From: Bacteroidota bacterium
GTDB lineage: Bacteria; Bacteroidota; Ignavibacteria; SZUA-365
Direction: 5' to 3'
DNA: 11,121 bases
NCBI GenBank assembly: GCA_018224415.1
Contig: JAGTUZ010000332.1
Coordinates: 1-11,121 of the forward strand
The notes beneath the pieces are model-generated. The model was not told the origin of the DNA. It made no database searches and worked only from the letters and a program-made list of their open reading frames with translations. Position numbers and translations under genes: made by a program. Positions 1-9,086 of this stretch are shown here, one piece after another (the stretch's first letter is position 1; each line of letters begins with the position of its first letter).

Positions 1-1435
1 CGAAGAAGTTCACCAGAAGCTGATCCTGTCCGTCAAGGGAAACATCCACCGCCTCGCGCGCGATCAGGGCGCGAGCGTCGTCTTCACGCGGACCGAAGAT
101 CGGTGCGAGATCCGCGTTCAGGAATTTTGCCTTGCTCAGACTGCTGAGTTCGTGATCCCACGCCACCGTGGAAACCCGGATCATGTAATTGCCACCGGGA
201 AGCAGGGCATACCCGTCGTTGCCATCAAGAAGCGCATGCAGGTCGAGAAAGTCTTCCGCCGTGAATGTCTGCTTCTGCTTGTCCAGCAGCAGATCGGCGT
301 CGCCCTGGTAAAACACCATGCCGTTGCGCAGCATTTCCACATAACATTTGAGCTGCATGCGCTCGTCGCCCGTCTGCGAGGCGTTGAGGGTGAAGAGGCG
401 CGGGTTGTCCTCGAGATCCGCCAGACGACGGATCGGCGCGATGTCGAGCCGGGTGAACAATTGCAGACTGCCGCCCCGCTCGACCGACAGCGCGGTTTCA
501 GCGGGCATTGCCGGCGAGCGTCCGACGGAGAGGCCGCGCATCTCGCGATCACCCGTGCCGCCGGTCAACGGTCGCAACGGCGGAATGGTCTCGCCGGGCT
601 GTCCCTCCGCGCCACTTCCATCATTCAAGACAACCTGGTTCGGATCCTCTCCTGCATCGCCCGCAGTCGCCGCGGAGCCGGCGGCAGCCAGGCTGTCGCG
701 TCCCCTTTCCGTCCGTGTGCGTCGTTCCGCAACCGGTATCGACGTCGGCTGCAGCGTGCTGAATCGTTCTTCGAGGGGACGCCTCAACCGATCGGGCTCT
801 CCCCCCGGTTTGATCAGGACATTGATACCGGCGGTGAACACCGACAGGGCGTCGTTCTTGGTTCCGGAACGCAGTCCGTCGAGTTCGTCGCTGTTGGTGA
901 ATACGACGTCATACCCGAAAGTGAACGCAATATTTCTTGCGATCGGGAATTCGAAACCACCTCCGACACCGTAGGTCAGCGCCGCGCGGGAGAGTCGCCT
1001 CTCGAAACCACCATCACCGTCCACCCGCGTTTGATGCACCAGAAAACCGAGCCGTGGCCGCAGTACCGGCGTGAGGCCTGCAAGCCGGGGCAACACGAAA
1101 TTCGTTCCGCCGGAGAGACCGTAATACTTGGCATTGTAGCCGGTGATGAGTTGGTCGCCGAAGGACGGAAATTGCGCGCGCCCGCTGATGTCCGCCGAGA
1201 GCGTACCGGCGAGCAACGATGCCGTCACGGCGATATCGTTTGACAGGTAATGCTCGAGCGTGAAGGTGCCGTAGGGATGGGCGGAATAGTTGGCGTATTT
1301 AAGCGTGGCCTCCTCGCCGCCCACATTGACGCCGCCGGTCATGCCCAGTCGCAGTGCGCCTTTGGGATACTGCTGTGCATCCAGAGGAACAGCGAGCAGG
1401 GAAATCAGGAAAACGAAGGAGAGGATTCTTGTCAC
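1..1435 (-). CDS. Outer-membrane beta-barrel protein with unrecognised C-terminal domain (partial, 3' end beyond window)
   Basis: An open minus-strand frame of 478 codons has no stop before the left edge, so the C-terminus is missing. With the GTG at 1435 the protein starts VTRILSFVFLISLLAVPLDAQ, a good signal peptide with probable cleavage near residue 21. Residues about 28-210 alternate polar and hydrophobic residues with many Gly/Tyr/Phe, as in a small OmpA-like beta-barrel. Residues about 211-310 are a Pro/Arg/Gly/Ala-rich low-complexity linker. Residues about 311-478 form a mixed alpha/beta domain I do not recognise, including NPRLFTLNAS and LLPGGNYMIRVS. I infer an outer-membrane location with a periplasmic or surface tail. 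An in-frame ATG at 1519 would add 28 residues ahead of the signal peptide. Neither start has a convincing ribosome binding site; I chose 1435 because it leaves the signal peptide at the N-terminus. Coding by this frame is well supported, the function is not. Confidence 0.8.
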   Translation of the reverse strand, partial: MTRILSFVFLISLLAVPLDAQQYPKGALRLGMTGGVNVGGEEATLKYANYSAHPYGTFTLEHYLSNDIAVTASLLAGTLSADISGRAQFPSFGDQLITGYNAKYYGLSGGTNFVLPRLAGLTPVLRPRLGFLVHQTRVDGDGGFERRLSRAALTYGVGGGFEFPIARNIAFTFGYDVVFTNSDELDGLRSGTKNDALSVFTAGINVLIKPGGEPDRLRRPLEERFSTLQPTSIPVAERRTRTERGRDSLAAAGSAATAGDAGEDPNQVVLNDGSGAEGQPGETIPPLRPLTGGTGDREMRGLSVGRSPAMPAETALSVERGGSLQLFTRLDIAPIRRLADLEDNPRLFTLNASQTGDERMQLKCYVEMLRNGMVFYQGDADLLLDKQKQTFTAEDFLDLHALLDGNDGYALLPGGNYMIRVSTVAWDHELSSLSKAKFLNADLAPIFGPREDDARALIAREAVDVSLDGQDQLLVNFF

Positions 1436-1470
1436 GGGCAGGGATGATGCGATGGTGAGGGCCTGAAACC

Positions 1471-1498
1471 ATAACGGAGCCCCGAAGGGCTCCGTTAT
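1471..1498 (-). terminator. Perfect 12-bp hairpin, candidate terminator after the FG-GAP gene
   Basis: The arms ataacggagccc (1471-1482) and gggctccgttat (1487-1498) pair perfectly around a CGAA tetraloop (plus-strand reading). It lies 93 nt beyond the stop of the FG-GAP protein gene and 35 nt before the GTG of the barrel gene. On the minus strand the sequence that follows is only GGTTTC, a poor U-tract; on the plus strand a TTTTT run lies 9 nt away. It may be a terminator, an mRNA leader hairpin, or a DNA palindrome bound by a protein. The structure is certain, the role is not. Confidence 0.5.
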
Positions 1499-1591
1499 AG
1501 TATCGAATTTTTCAGACATCGGAAAGTGGTTTCGGCTTGCGCCGCGAAGGACGGGTCACCGAATCACGGGTTGTCATTTAATCACGCGATG

Positions 1592-4003
1592 TCATTTCAC
1601 AACGATCATGTTGCGTGACACGCTGCGGTCGCCGAGCGTGAGCACACTGCGGTAGGTGCCGCTGGCAACCGGAAGTCCCGCATCGTCGCGTCCGTTCCAA
1701 CTGACAACATGGTCGCCGGCGTCCTGATGCGAACGCACAAGCGTACGAAGCAGCGCGCCGCGTGCGTCGTAGATCTGCAGGCGCACCTCGCCGGCCGTGG
1801 CCACCGAGTAGGTGATGCTTGTGGTTGCATGTGCCCCGACGGAGAACGGATTCGGGTAATTCTGCGAGAGCTCGAGGCCCGCGGCCGCCGCGATGTCACC
1901 GACGGAGACGGGATCCGCCTCGATCATGTCATGGATCATGTTGATCCCGGGATTCAGCATCGACATCGTTGCACCGTCGGGCCAGGTCACAACCACCGAA
2001 TCGATGCCCGCGGCCGCGCCGATGCCGACGTACTGAGTATACGGATTCTGCGAACCCGCGCCCTTGCCGACGGTAATCCAACGCGTCCACGTGTTCGCGC
2101 CGGACACCACTTCCACCTTCGCACCCACCGAGAGGATGTTCTTGGTTTTACTGCGGACGTTCAACGCCACCCAGTTGCCCATGCCCATCATGTCGTTGCG
2201 GTAGAGCTTCAGGCCGGTTTCCGTCGCGACGCTCAGGTCGAGGTCGCCGTCGTTGTCGTAATCCACCCACACCGCGCCGAGGCTGTTGACCGCGTCGATG
2301 CCGGCTTCGTAAGTCATGTTCGTGAAGCTGCCGTCGGCATTCTGCTTGTAGAGATACGCGTTGAAGCAGCGCGCGCCGGGCGTGATGAACACGTCGTACA
2401 GACCGTCGTTGTCGAAGTCGCCCCAGGCGACGTCGCCGTTGTACAGGTCGAAAGCGAATTTCGAGACGTCGTTCCCCACCTGCGTGAAGGCGGCGTTCGG
2501 GGGGCCGCTGTTTTTCCACACCGCCGTGCGGTCGCCCGCGCCCAGACGGAATTTCTCCATCGACTCGCCTACAAGAATATCCACGTCTCCGTCATTGTCG
2601 TAATCCGCGACATCGCAGCCACGGGAATTGCCGTAGAGACCGATGTACGTCGGTTCCGTCTTCATAACGCCCTGAAGTCCGTGCAGGTTGGCGACATCGC
2701 GCAGGAAGCCGTTGCCCTGGTTCTCGAACAGGTAGTTCGGCTGCAGACGGTTGTTGGTGCAGTACAGGTCCATGTCGCCGTCACCGTCGATGTCGGCCCA
2801 GTTCACACCCGTGATCGGACGGTAGCCGTTGACGGTCTGCTGCTGGTCGTAGGGATTGCGACCGAAGCCGCCGGAGCGGTAACCGCCGAGGACGGACAAC
2901 TTGATGTCACGGAACTTGCCGTTCTGCGAATTCCCGTAGAAATAGCCCTCCCACGCAGCGCCGCGCACGAGTGCGGAATCCTGCGGATTGGCGGGATTCT
3001 TCATGTACATATATTCGCCATGGGCGACGAACATGTCGGGGAAGAAGTCGCCGTCGTAGTCGGCGAAGGCCATGGCGGTGGTATTGCGTCCGGGACCGAA
3101 GCCGGGCTGCGTGTCCTTGGTCAGCATGCCGCCGTCGTTGGTATAGATCAGCTCGGCCGGCTGGCAGACAATGTCGAGGTCGCCGTCGTTGTCGATGTCG
3201 ACAAACATGTTGACTTCGCTACCGCCGTCATAGCCGGAATTGGCGGAGATATCCGTGAATGTGCCGTTGCCGTTGTTCCGCATCAGGTACTGGCCGTAGA
3301 GCAAGTCCTGGTGGCCGTCATTGTCGAAGTCACCCCAGCTGACACGGCGACCGTCGGGCATCATGGTGTGCAGCTTGGCGACCACGGTCGCTTCGGTGAA
3401 TAGATTCTGCGGGGGGGCATCGAATTCGACCTTCACTCCCACGTACCAGTTGTTGATGGCCATGCCCGTGCCGAAACGTGCGTTATACGGGATGTACGGC
3501 GGAGAAAGCGGCTGCCAGTACGAGCTGGTGTACATCGTGTCACCCTCGGCGGTGGCGCAGGATGGGGTCTGCGTGATGGCGTCCATGCGGACCTTCACGT
3601 TCGGACCCAGCGGCTGGACGCCGACGAAAAAGCTGGTCGGACGGTTGAACGTGGGGAGATTGCCCTGGAAGGGGAAGCGCAGCAGCGTCGACCCGACCGG
3701 GACAAATGCCTTGATCGTCACGACCGGGGCGAGCAGCAGCGGGTATTCCCCGCCGCCTTCGCGGCCGAAGAGGTAGATCATGACACTGTCGCTCGCCGAC
3801 TGCTCGGTGTGGAACCAGGCGTTGATTTCATGCAGTCGTGCCGGACGCTCCACCTCGAATCGCGAGAGCATTATCGTATAGGGATTGGCAGTGAGCAGGA
3901 AGTAATTTTGCTCGGCCTGGTAGTGGAAGATATCCACCACCTGTGCCTGCGCGGACGTCACCGCGAACAGCGTGAGCAGAAACATCGGGATCAGTTTTTT
4001 CAT
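1592..4003 (-). CDS. Secreted FG-GAP/VCBS-repeat protein with ASPIC/UnbV domain and T9SS C-terminal signal
   Basis: This 803-residue protein starts with a signal peptide (MKKLIPMFLLTLFAVTSAQAQ, cleavage near 20-21). Residues about 30-195 look like a beta-sandwich domain of unknown family. Seven calcium-binding loops of the type DxDxDGxxD follow near residues 225, 269, 315, 404, 467, 529 and 581, each typical of an FG-GAP/VCBS blade; seven suggests a complete integrin-like beta-propeller. Residues about 611-690, ending VVVTWPDGATMSML, match the ASPIC/UnbV domain found in CRTAC-like proteins. Residues 710-803 carry QNYPNPF, a FlgD-Ig-like WNGRD..G.PVASGTY segment and a terminal NMIVVK, the T9SS type A sorting domain. 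The protein should be exported through the outer membrane and attached to the surface or released. The start has GAGG 5 nt upstream. It lies 70 nt after nadA with its own candidate promoter. The ligand or partner is unknown; adhesion or scaffold roles are possible. Confidence 0.93.
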   Translation of the reverse strand: MKKLIPMFLLTLFAVTSAQAQVVDIFHYQAEQNYFLLTANPYTIMLSRFEVERPARLHEINAWFHTEQSASDSVMIYLFGREGGGEYPLLLAPVVTIKAFVPVGSTLLRFPFQGNLPTFNRPTSFFVGVQPLGPNVKVRMDAITQTPSCATAEGDTMYTSSYWQPLSPPYIPYNARFGTGMAINNWYVGVKVEFDAPPQNLFTEATVVAKLHTMMPDGRRVSWGDFDNDGHQDLLYGQYLMRNNGNGTFTDISANSGYDGGSEVNMFVDIDNDGDLDIVCQPAELIYTNDGGMLTKDTQPGFGPGRNTTAMAFADYDGDFFPDMFVAHGEYMYMKNPANPQDSALVRGAAWEGYFYGNSQNGKFRDIKLSVLGGYRSGGFGRNPYDQQQTVNGYRPITGVNWADIDGDGDMDLYCTNNRLQPNYLFENQGNGFLRDVANLHGLQGVMKTEPTYIGLYGNSRGCDVADYDNDGDVDILVGESMEKFRLGAGDRTAVWKNSGPPNAAFTQVGNDVSKFAFDLYNGDVAWGDFDNDGLYDVFITPGARCFNAYLYKQNADGSFTNMTYEAGIDAVNSLGAVWVDYDNDGDLDLSVATETGLKLYRNDMMGMGNWVALNVRSKTKNILSVGAKVEVVSGANTWTRWITVGKGAGSQNPYTQYVGIGAAAGIDSVVVTWPDGATMSMLNPGINMIHDMIEADPVSVGDIAAAAGLELSQNYPNPFSVGAHATTSITYSVATAGEVRLQIYDARGALLRTLVRSHQDAGDHVVSWNGRDDAGLPVASGTYRSVLTLGDRSVSRNMIVVK
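2234..3331 (-). repeat. Seven degenerate calcium-loop repeats within the FG-GAP gene
   Basis: Seven copies of a short degenerate coding repeat occur here; on the plus strand they read like gccgtcgttgtcgaagtc. They encode Asp/Gly loops such as GDFDNDGHQDLL, VDYDNDGDLDL and ADIDGDGDMDLY. Spacing between copies is irregular (about 44 to 89 codons), as expected for propeller blades and not for a recent tandem DNA expansion. Confidence 0.75.
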
Positions 4004-4030
4004 ACCTACCTCTTCATGAAAGAACGAATG

Positions 4031-4057
4031 AGAATATCAGCGTGTGTTGTGTGTCAA
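4031..4057 (-). promoter_or_regulatory. Candidate promoter of the FG-GAP protein gene
   Basis: On the minus strand a perfect TTGACA (4057-4052) is followed after 15 nt by TATTCT (4036-4031), about 27 nt before the ATG. The spacer is shorter than the usual 16-18 nt, which weakens the call. It lies in the 70-nt gap after nadA, so the gene could be transcribed separately from glmS-nadA. Confidence 0.4.
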
Positions 4058-4073
4058 CGGGTGCCGCACGGGG

Positions 4074-5108
4074 TCACGTGGCTCTCCAGGGAAGACGGAT
4101 GCCGGCGATGATGCGTACGGCCTCGGCCTCGTCGGCGGTTGCGAGCGCAAGCATGCGTTCGATCGGCAGTAGCGCGCGCTCGCGCAGTGCGTCAGACACG
4201 GTGATCTCGGGACGCCGGTCGCGCAAGCAAAGATACAGCTTTTCGAGCGTGTTTACCTTCATGTAGTCGCAGACGTTGCAGGCGCATTGGTTGTCGGGTG
4301 GCGCCGGGATGAATTCCTTTCCCGGCGCGTGCAGCTTCATCTGGTGCAGAATGCCGGCTTCCGTCGCAACGATAAACCGCTGCGCGGCACTGTCCTGCAC
4401 ATACTGCAGCAGGGCGCTGGTGGAACCGACGAAGTGGGCGTGCCGCAGCACCGCCTCCTCGCATTCCGGATGCGCGATCACCTCGGCGTCGGGATACTCG
4501 TCGCGCAGCGACGCGATGCGCTGCTCGCTGAACTGTTCGTGCACCGTGCACACACCCTCCCAGAGCAGCATCGGCCGGCCGGTGCGCTGTCGCACGTACC
4601 GTCCGAGATTCTTGTCAGGGGAGAACAGGACCGGAATCTCCTTCGGGATATGCCGAAGGATGCGCTCGGCGCTGCTGGACGTGCAGATAATGTCGCTCAG
4701 GGCCTTGACCTCGGCCGTGCAGTTGATGTACGTCACGGCGAGATGGTCGGGATGCAATTCACGGAAACGGCGGAAGAGGTGCGCGGGCGCGCTTTCGGCC
4801 AGCGAACAGCCGGCGTTCATGTCCGGCAGCAGCACGGTCTTGTCGGGATTGAGAATCTTTGCGGTCTCGGCCATGAAATGCACGCCCGCGAACACAATCA
4901 CATCCGCGTCGGTTTCCCGTGCGCGCCGGGATAGTTCGAAACTGTCGCCACGGACGTCGGCGATGTCCTGGATAATCGCATCCTGGTAATAATGCGCCAG
5001 GATCACGGCACGCTGTTCCTCCTTCATGCGAAGGATTTCCCGCACCATGGTCACCTGGTCCATGGCGGGTGCGGCTGATGCCGCGGGATGAAAAGGATGA
5101 GCGGACAT
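4074..5108 (-). CDS. nadA: Quinolinate synthase A
   Basis: NadA condenses iminoaspartate with dihydroxyacetone phosphate to quinolinate, a step of de novo NAD synthesis, using an oxygen-sensitive [4Fe-4S] cluster in the cytoplasm. The 344-residue protein has the family landmarks in order: ILAHYYQ (36-42), the first cluster cysteine in NAGCSLAE (C101), NCTAEVKA (129-136), SPDKNLG (163-169), the second cysteine in WEGVCTVHEQF (C187), HPEC (213-216), and a CACNVC cluster (275-280) holding the third ligand, most likely C280. The residue after the last cysteine is Asp, where many relatives have Pro. The ATG has GGAG 4 nt upstream, and that site abuts the glmS stop codon, so the two genes are probably one transcript and may be translationally coupled. 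Neither nadB nor nadC is in the window. The first ~20 residues are poorly conserved, so a later start near M16 or M21 is possible but less likely given the ribosome binding site. Confidence 0.97.
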   Translation of the reverse strand: MSAHPFHPAASAAPAMDQVTMVREILRMKEEQRAVILAHYYQDAIIQDIADVRGDSFELSRRARETDADVIVFAGVHFMAETAKILNPDKTVLLPDMNAGCSLAESAPAHLFRRFRELHPDHLAVTYINCTAEVKALSDIICTSSSAERILRHIPKEIPVLFSPDKNLGRYVRQRTGRPMLLWEGVCTVHEQFSEQRIASLRDEYPDAEVIAHPECEEAVLRHAHFVGSTSALLQYVQDSAAQRFIVATEAGILHQMKLHAPGKEFIPAPPDNQCACNVCDYMKVNTLEKLYLCLRDRRPEITVSDALRERALLPIERMLALATADEAEAVRIIAGIRLPWRAT

Positions 5109-5117
5109 AAAACTCCG

Positions 5118-6953
<1,836 letters not shown>

Positions 6954-7038
6954 ATCGTGATTGTCCTTGTTGTAAGCAGTGATCGAGGCCGGACGCACGC
7001 GCATACAGAGGCAAACGCTGTGTCTGGCTGGATCAATG

Positions 7039-7067
7039 AACATAGTATTTGAGACCGTCAATAACAA
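7039..7067 (-). promoter_or_regulatory. Candidate glmS promoter
   Basis: On the minus strand TTGTTA (7067-7062) and TATGTT (7044-7039) are separated by 17 nt, about 85 nt upstream of the glmS ATG. Spacing is ideal but both boxes are imperfect, so this is a moderate call. Confidence 0.4.
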
Positions 7068-7157
7068 GGTAGGACGCCGCTCGCCTCGGGGTCGAAATTC
7101 CTGCCCCGCGCCCCGTCCGGGCGGTCTCGCCGCCAAACGTCCACCCATGACTGCCAT

Positions 7158-7180
7158 AAAAAATCGCCGTTGGATTTTTT
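7158..7180. other. A/T-rich inverted repeat in the divergent region
   Basis: The arms aaaaaatc (7158-7165) and gatttttt (7173-7180) pair perfectly around a 7-nt loop. A run of six T closes the right arm, but the stem is almost all A-T and lies upstream of both genes, so a terminator role is unlikely. It could be a bent or easily melted element, an operator, or chance. Confidence 0.35.
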
Positions 7181-7235
7181 CCTGCAAACGTGAAACTATT
7201 TCACTGGCGCGGTGTTCTGTCTGTCATGGAACATG

Positions 7236-7266
7236 TTGACAACCAGCAATGGTCATGGATTATTCC
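7236..7266 (+). promoter_or_regulatory. Candidate promoter of the dockerin-like T9SS cargo gene
   Basis: A perfect TTGACA at 7236-7241 is followed by TTATTC (18-nt spacer) or TATTCC (19-nt spacer) near 7260-7266. Transcription from here would leave a leader of about 110 nt before the ATG at 7386. The -10 box is weak, so confidence is modest. Confidence 0.38.
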
Positions 7267-7385
7267 CTTGAAAGTCCGGTAAGGGTGAAACATCTTCACA
7301 CTATAGCCGTAGAGACATGTTTCTGCCTAAATCAAGTGACTTAACAAAGCAATTTCATCACAAACATACATCCACGGAGGTTTTT

Positions 7386-8921
7386 ATGAGTACTGTACGT
7401 AATGCATGGAAGGTATTCCTTCCGCTGCTGCTTTTCGCATTCGCGATGCAGCCGCCGACGCTCTCGGCACAGGGATCGATGTCCCTGTCCACCGTCGCGG
7501 CGAACAACGGCCAGACCGGCGTGTCCTTCGACATCACGGCACTGCAGTCAACCAAGCTCTACCGCTTCGCCGTCCAGACCTATTCCGGATCGAATACCAT
7601 GGAGATCTGGATGAATCCGGACGGCATGTTTACGAGTCCCGGCGTCGCACGCACCACGGGATGGACGAAGCTCGGCGAGGCCACGTTCAATGCCACGGGC
7701 GCTGCCGGTGGGGACATCATTCCGTATGACATCGATTTGCTGATGGATCCAGGCGATACCTGGGGATTCATCATCTGGCGCTCGAACGGTACCCTGCGTT
7801 ACCGCACGGGGACAACGCCTTTCGTCTTCCAGGACAGCTACATCAGCATCAATACACAGGGATGGGGCGTCTACGGATCGGTCTCGGCACCCACCTTCGG
7901 CTTCTATCCCCGTCAGTTCTGCGGCACTGTTTTTTACGACGAGGGCTGCTTCTTCCCCGACGGCGCGATTTCCTACGAATTGCTCGACGGCAACCTGCAG
8001 CCGACGTCCTTCGCCAGCGTCCCCGGTTCGATCAACCTGAGATACAACGTCGATTACCCCGATGAGGCGACGAATGTGGGCGTGACGGTGAATTTCCACA
8101 ACGTCGTTACCGACGCCATTGTCTATACCTACAATTTCACCGCGTCGAAGCAGGCCGGACAGAACCTCAGCGGCATGCAGGTCGTGCCACTGCCGGCTGG
8201 AACGCCGTCGGGCTATCTTCGCGTCGAAGTGATTTTCAATTCGAAAAACAGCTGCGGCAACTATGCCGATTTCGTCGCGCCATCGTCCACGCTGCTGCTG
8301 CTGCCCCCGGGCGCGGTGATGTGCATCGTCTGGCCGGGTGACACCGACAACAACGGCATCGTGAATTATTCCGACCGCCGCTCCCTCAACGAGTACATGC
8401 ACGAGGCCAACCTGCGCAGCACCTGGCTCGAGGGTCCGACACGCTTCAGCATCGCCGGTGGTCTTGACTACCTCGAGTGGCGCGGACAGCCCAGTGCGCC
8501 GTGGAACACCTCCGACGGATGTTACAAGGACACCGACGGCAACGGCGTGATCAACAACTTCGATTACATCGCCATCAAGCTCAACTGGCTGAAGAACAAC
8601 ACGCCGGTGCCCGACAAGAACCGCGTGGAATTCTCCACCGTGAGCTTCGACATGGACCAGAACTACCCGAATCCCTTCAATCCGACCACCACGATCCGCT
8701 ACGCGGCCCCCGAGCGCAGCCAGGTACGCCTGGTCGTGACCGACATGCTCGGCCGTGACATCGCCACGCTGGTCGACAACGCCGTTGATGCGGGTCTGCA
8801 CGCCGCGCAGTTCGACGCGGGCAGCCTGCCCAGCGGCAGCTACATCGCCACCGTGCAGATGACCGGCCTGGAGTCGGGACTCACATTCTCGAAAACTATC
8901 AACATGGCGCTCGGAAAATAA
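7386..8921 (+). CDS. Secreted protein with dockerin-like calcium loops and T9SS C-terminal signal
   Basis: This 511-residue protein starts at MSTVRNAWK, where GGAGG lies 5 nt before the ATG and a signal peptide (residues 1 to about 29, ending TLSAQG) follows directly. An upstream in-frame ATG at 7317 would add 23 polar residues and lacks a ribosome binding site. Residues about 30-310 are beta-rich and resemble no family I recognise. Two EF-hand-like loops, GDTDNNGIVNYSD (318-330) and KDTDGNGVINNFD (381-393), each followed by a short helix, look like a dockerin type I pair with an unusually long ~50-residue insert between them. Residues 424-511 hold QNYPNPFNPTTTIRY, GRDIATLV and SGSYIATV, a T9SS type A sorting domain. 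It should be secreted across the outer membrane. A terminator begins 24 nt after the stop, so it is probably a single-gene transcript. The biological role is unknown. Confidence 0.92.
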   Translation: MSTVRNAWKVFLPLLLFAFAMQPPTLSAQGSMSLSTVAANNGQTGVSFDITALQSTKLYRFAVQTYSGSNTMEIWMNPDGMFTSPGVARTTGWTKLGEATFNATGAAGGDIIPYDIDLLMDPGDTWGFIIWRSNGTLRYRTGTTPFVFQDSYISINTQGWGVYGSVSAPTFGFYPRQFCGTVFYDEGCFFPDGAISYELLDGNLQPTSFASVPGSINLRYNVDYPDEATNVGVTVNFHNVVTDAIVYTYNFTASKQAGQNLSGMQVVPLPAGTPSGYLRVEVIFNSKNSCGNYADFVAPSSTLLLLPPGAVMCIVWPGDTDNNGIVNYSDRRSLNEYMHEANLRSTWLEGPTRFSIAGGLDYLEWRGQPSAPWNTSDGCYKDTDGNGVINNFDYIAIKLNWLKNNTPVPDKNRVEFSTVSFDMDQNYPNPFNPTTTIRYAAPERSQVRLVVTDMLGRDIATLVDNAVDAGLHAAQFDAGSLPSGSYIATVQMTGLESGLTFSKTINMALGK

Positions 8922-8945
8922 TCCGACTGACTCATCCGTTGTATT

Positions 8946-8980
8946 GCGTCCCGCGGGTTTCCCGTGGGACGCTTTTTTTT
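8946..8980 (+). terminator. Strong intrinsic terminator after the dockerin-like gene
   Basis: A 12-bp stem (8946-8957 with 8961-8972, one G-T pair) closes a TTT loop and is followed at once by eight T. It begins 24 nt after the stop codon. Confidence 0.92.
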
Positions 8981-9026
8981 CCCATTGCAGACGAGAGCGC
9001 ATCGCAATGCCGCACCTGCAGCTGCC

Positions 9027-9055
9027 TTGATTCTCTCTCTTTGCCGCTGTATTAT
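9027..9055 (+). promoter_or_regulatory. Promoter of the second T9SS cargo gene
   Basis: TTGATT (9027-9032) and TATTAT (9050-9055) are separated by exactly 17 nt, in a T-rich stretch between the preceding terminator and the ATG at 9087. The predicted leader is about 25 nt. This is the best sigma70-like promoter in the window. Confidence 0.58.
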
Positions 9056-9086
9056 TCTTTTTCGAATCATCTTTGAGGATACGTGT

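Larger units (their letters stand above)
6954..7385. other. Divergent intergenic region between glmS and a T9SS cargo gene
   Basis: These 432 bp separate the minus-strand and plus-strand blocks and should hold the promoters for both. A GC-rich stretch (about 7070-7150) is followed by more AT-rich sequence toward the plus-strand gene. It contains candidate promoters in both directions, an A/T hairpin at 7158-7180, and a short dyad gtgaa-N5-ttcac at 7285-7299. I see no convincing gene here: the open frames have no ribosome binding site or protein-like composition. Confidence 0.6.

Noticed and set aside
152..1243. A 363-codon plus-strand open frame at the left end
   Set aside because: The minus strand here encodes a continuous protein with signal peptide and barrel-like pattern; the plus-strand product has Arg/Glu/His-rich shadow composition.
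2234..3331. CRISPR-like or tandem DNA repeats
   Set aside because: The repeats are degenerate, irregularly spaced and in frame with calcium-loop coding sequence; they are protein repeats.
1709..3403. A 564-codon plus-strand open frame inside the FG-GAP gene
   Set aside because: It mirrors the Asp/Gly-rich repeats on the other strand, giving a repetitive Val/Ala/His/Asp composition with no recognisable domain; the opposite strand is clearly coding.
6954..7040. A glmS ribozyme in the glmS leader
   Set aside because: I could not find its conserved core and it is mainly known from Firmicutes; there is nothing to support it here.
6954..7187. N-terminal extension of glmS to an upstream ATG (78 extra residues)
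   Set aside because: GlmS needs Cys2 right after the initiator Met; the extension is Arg-rich and lies over the predicted promoter.
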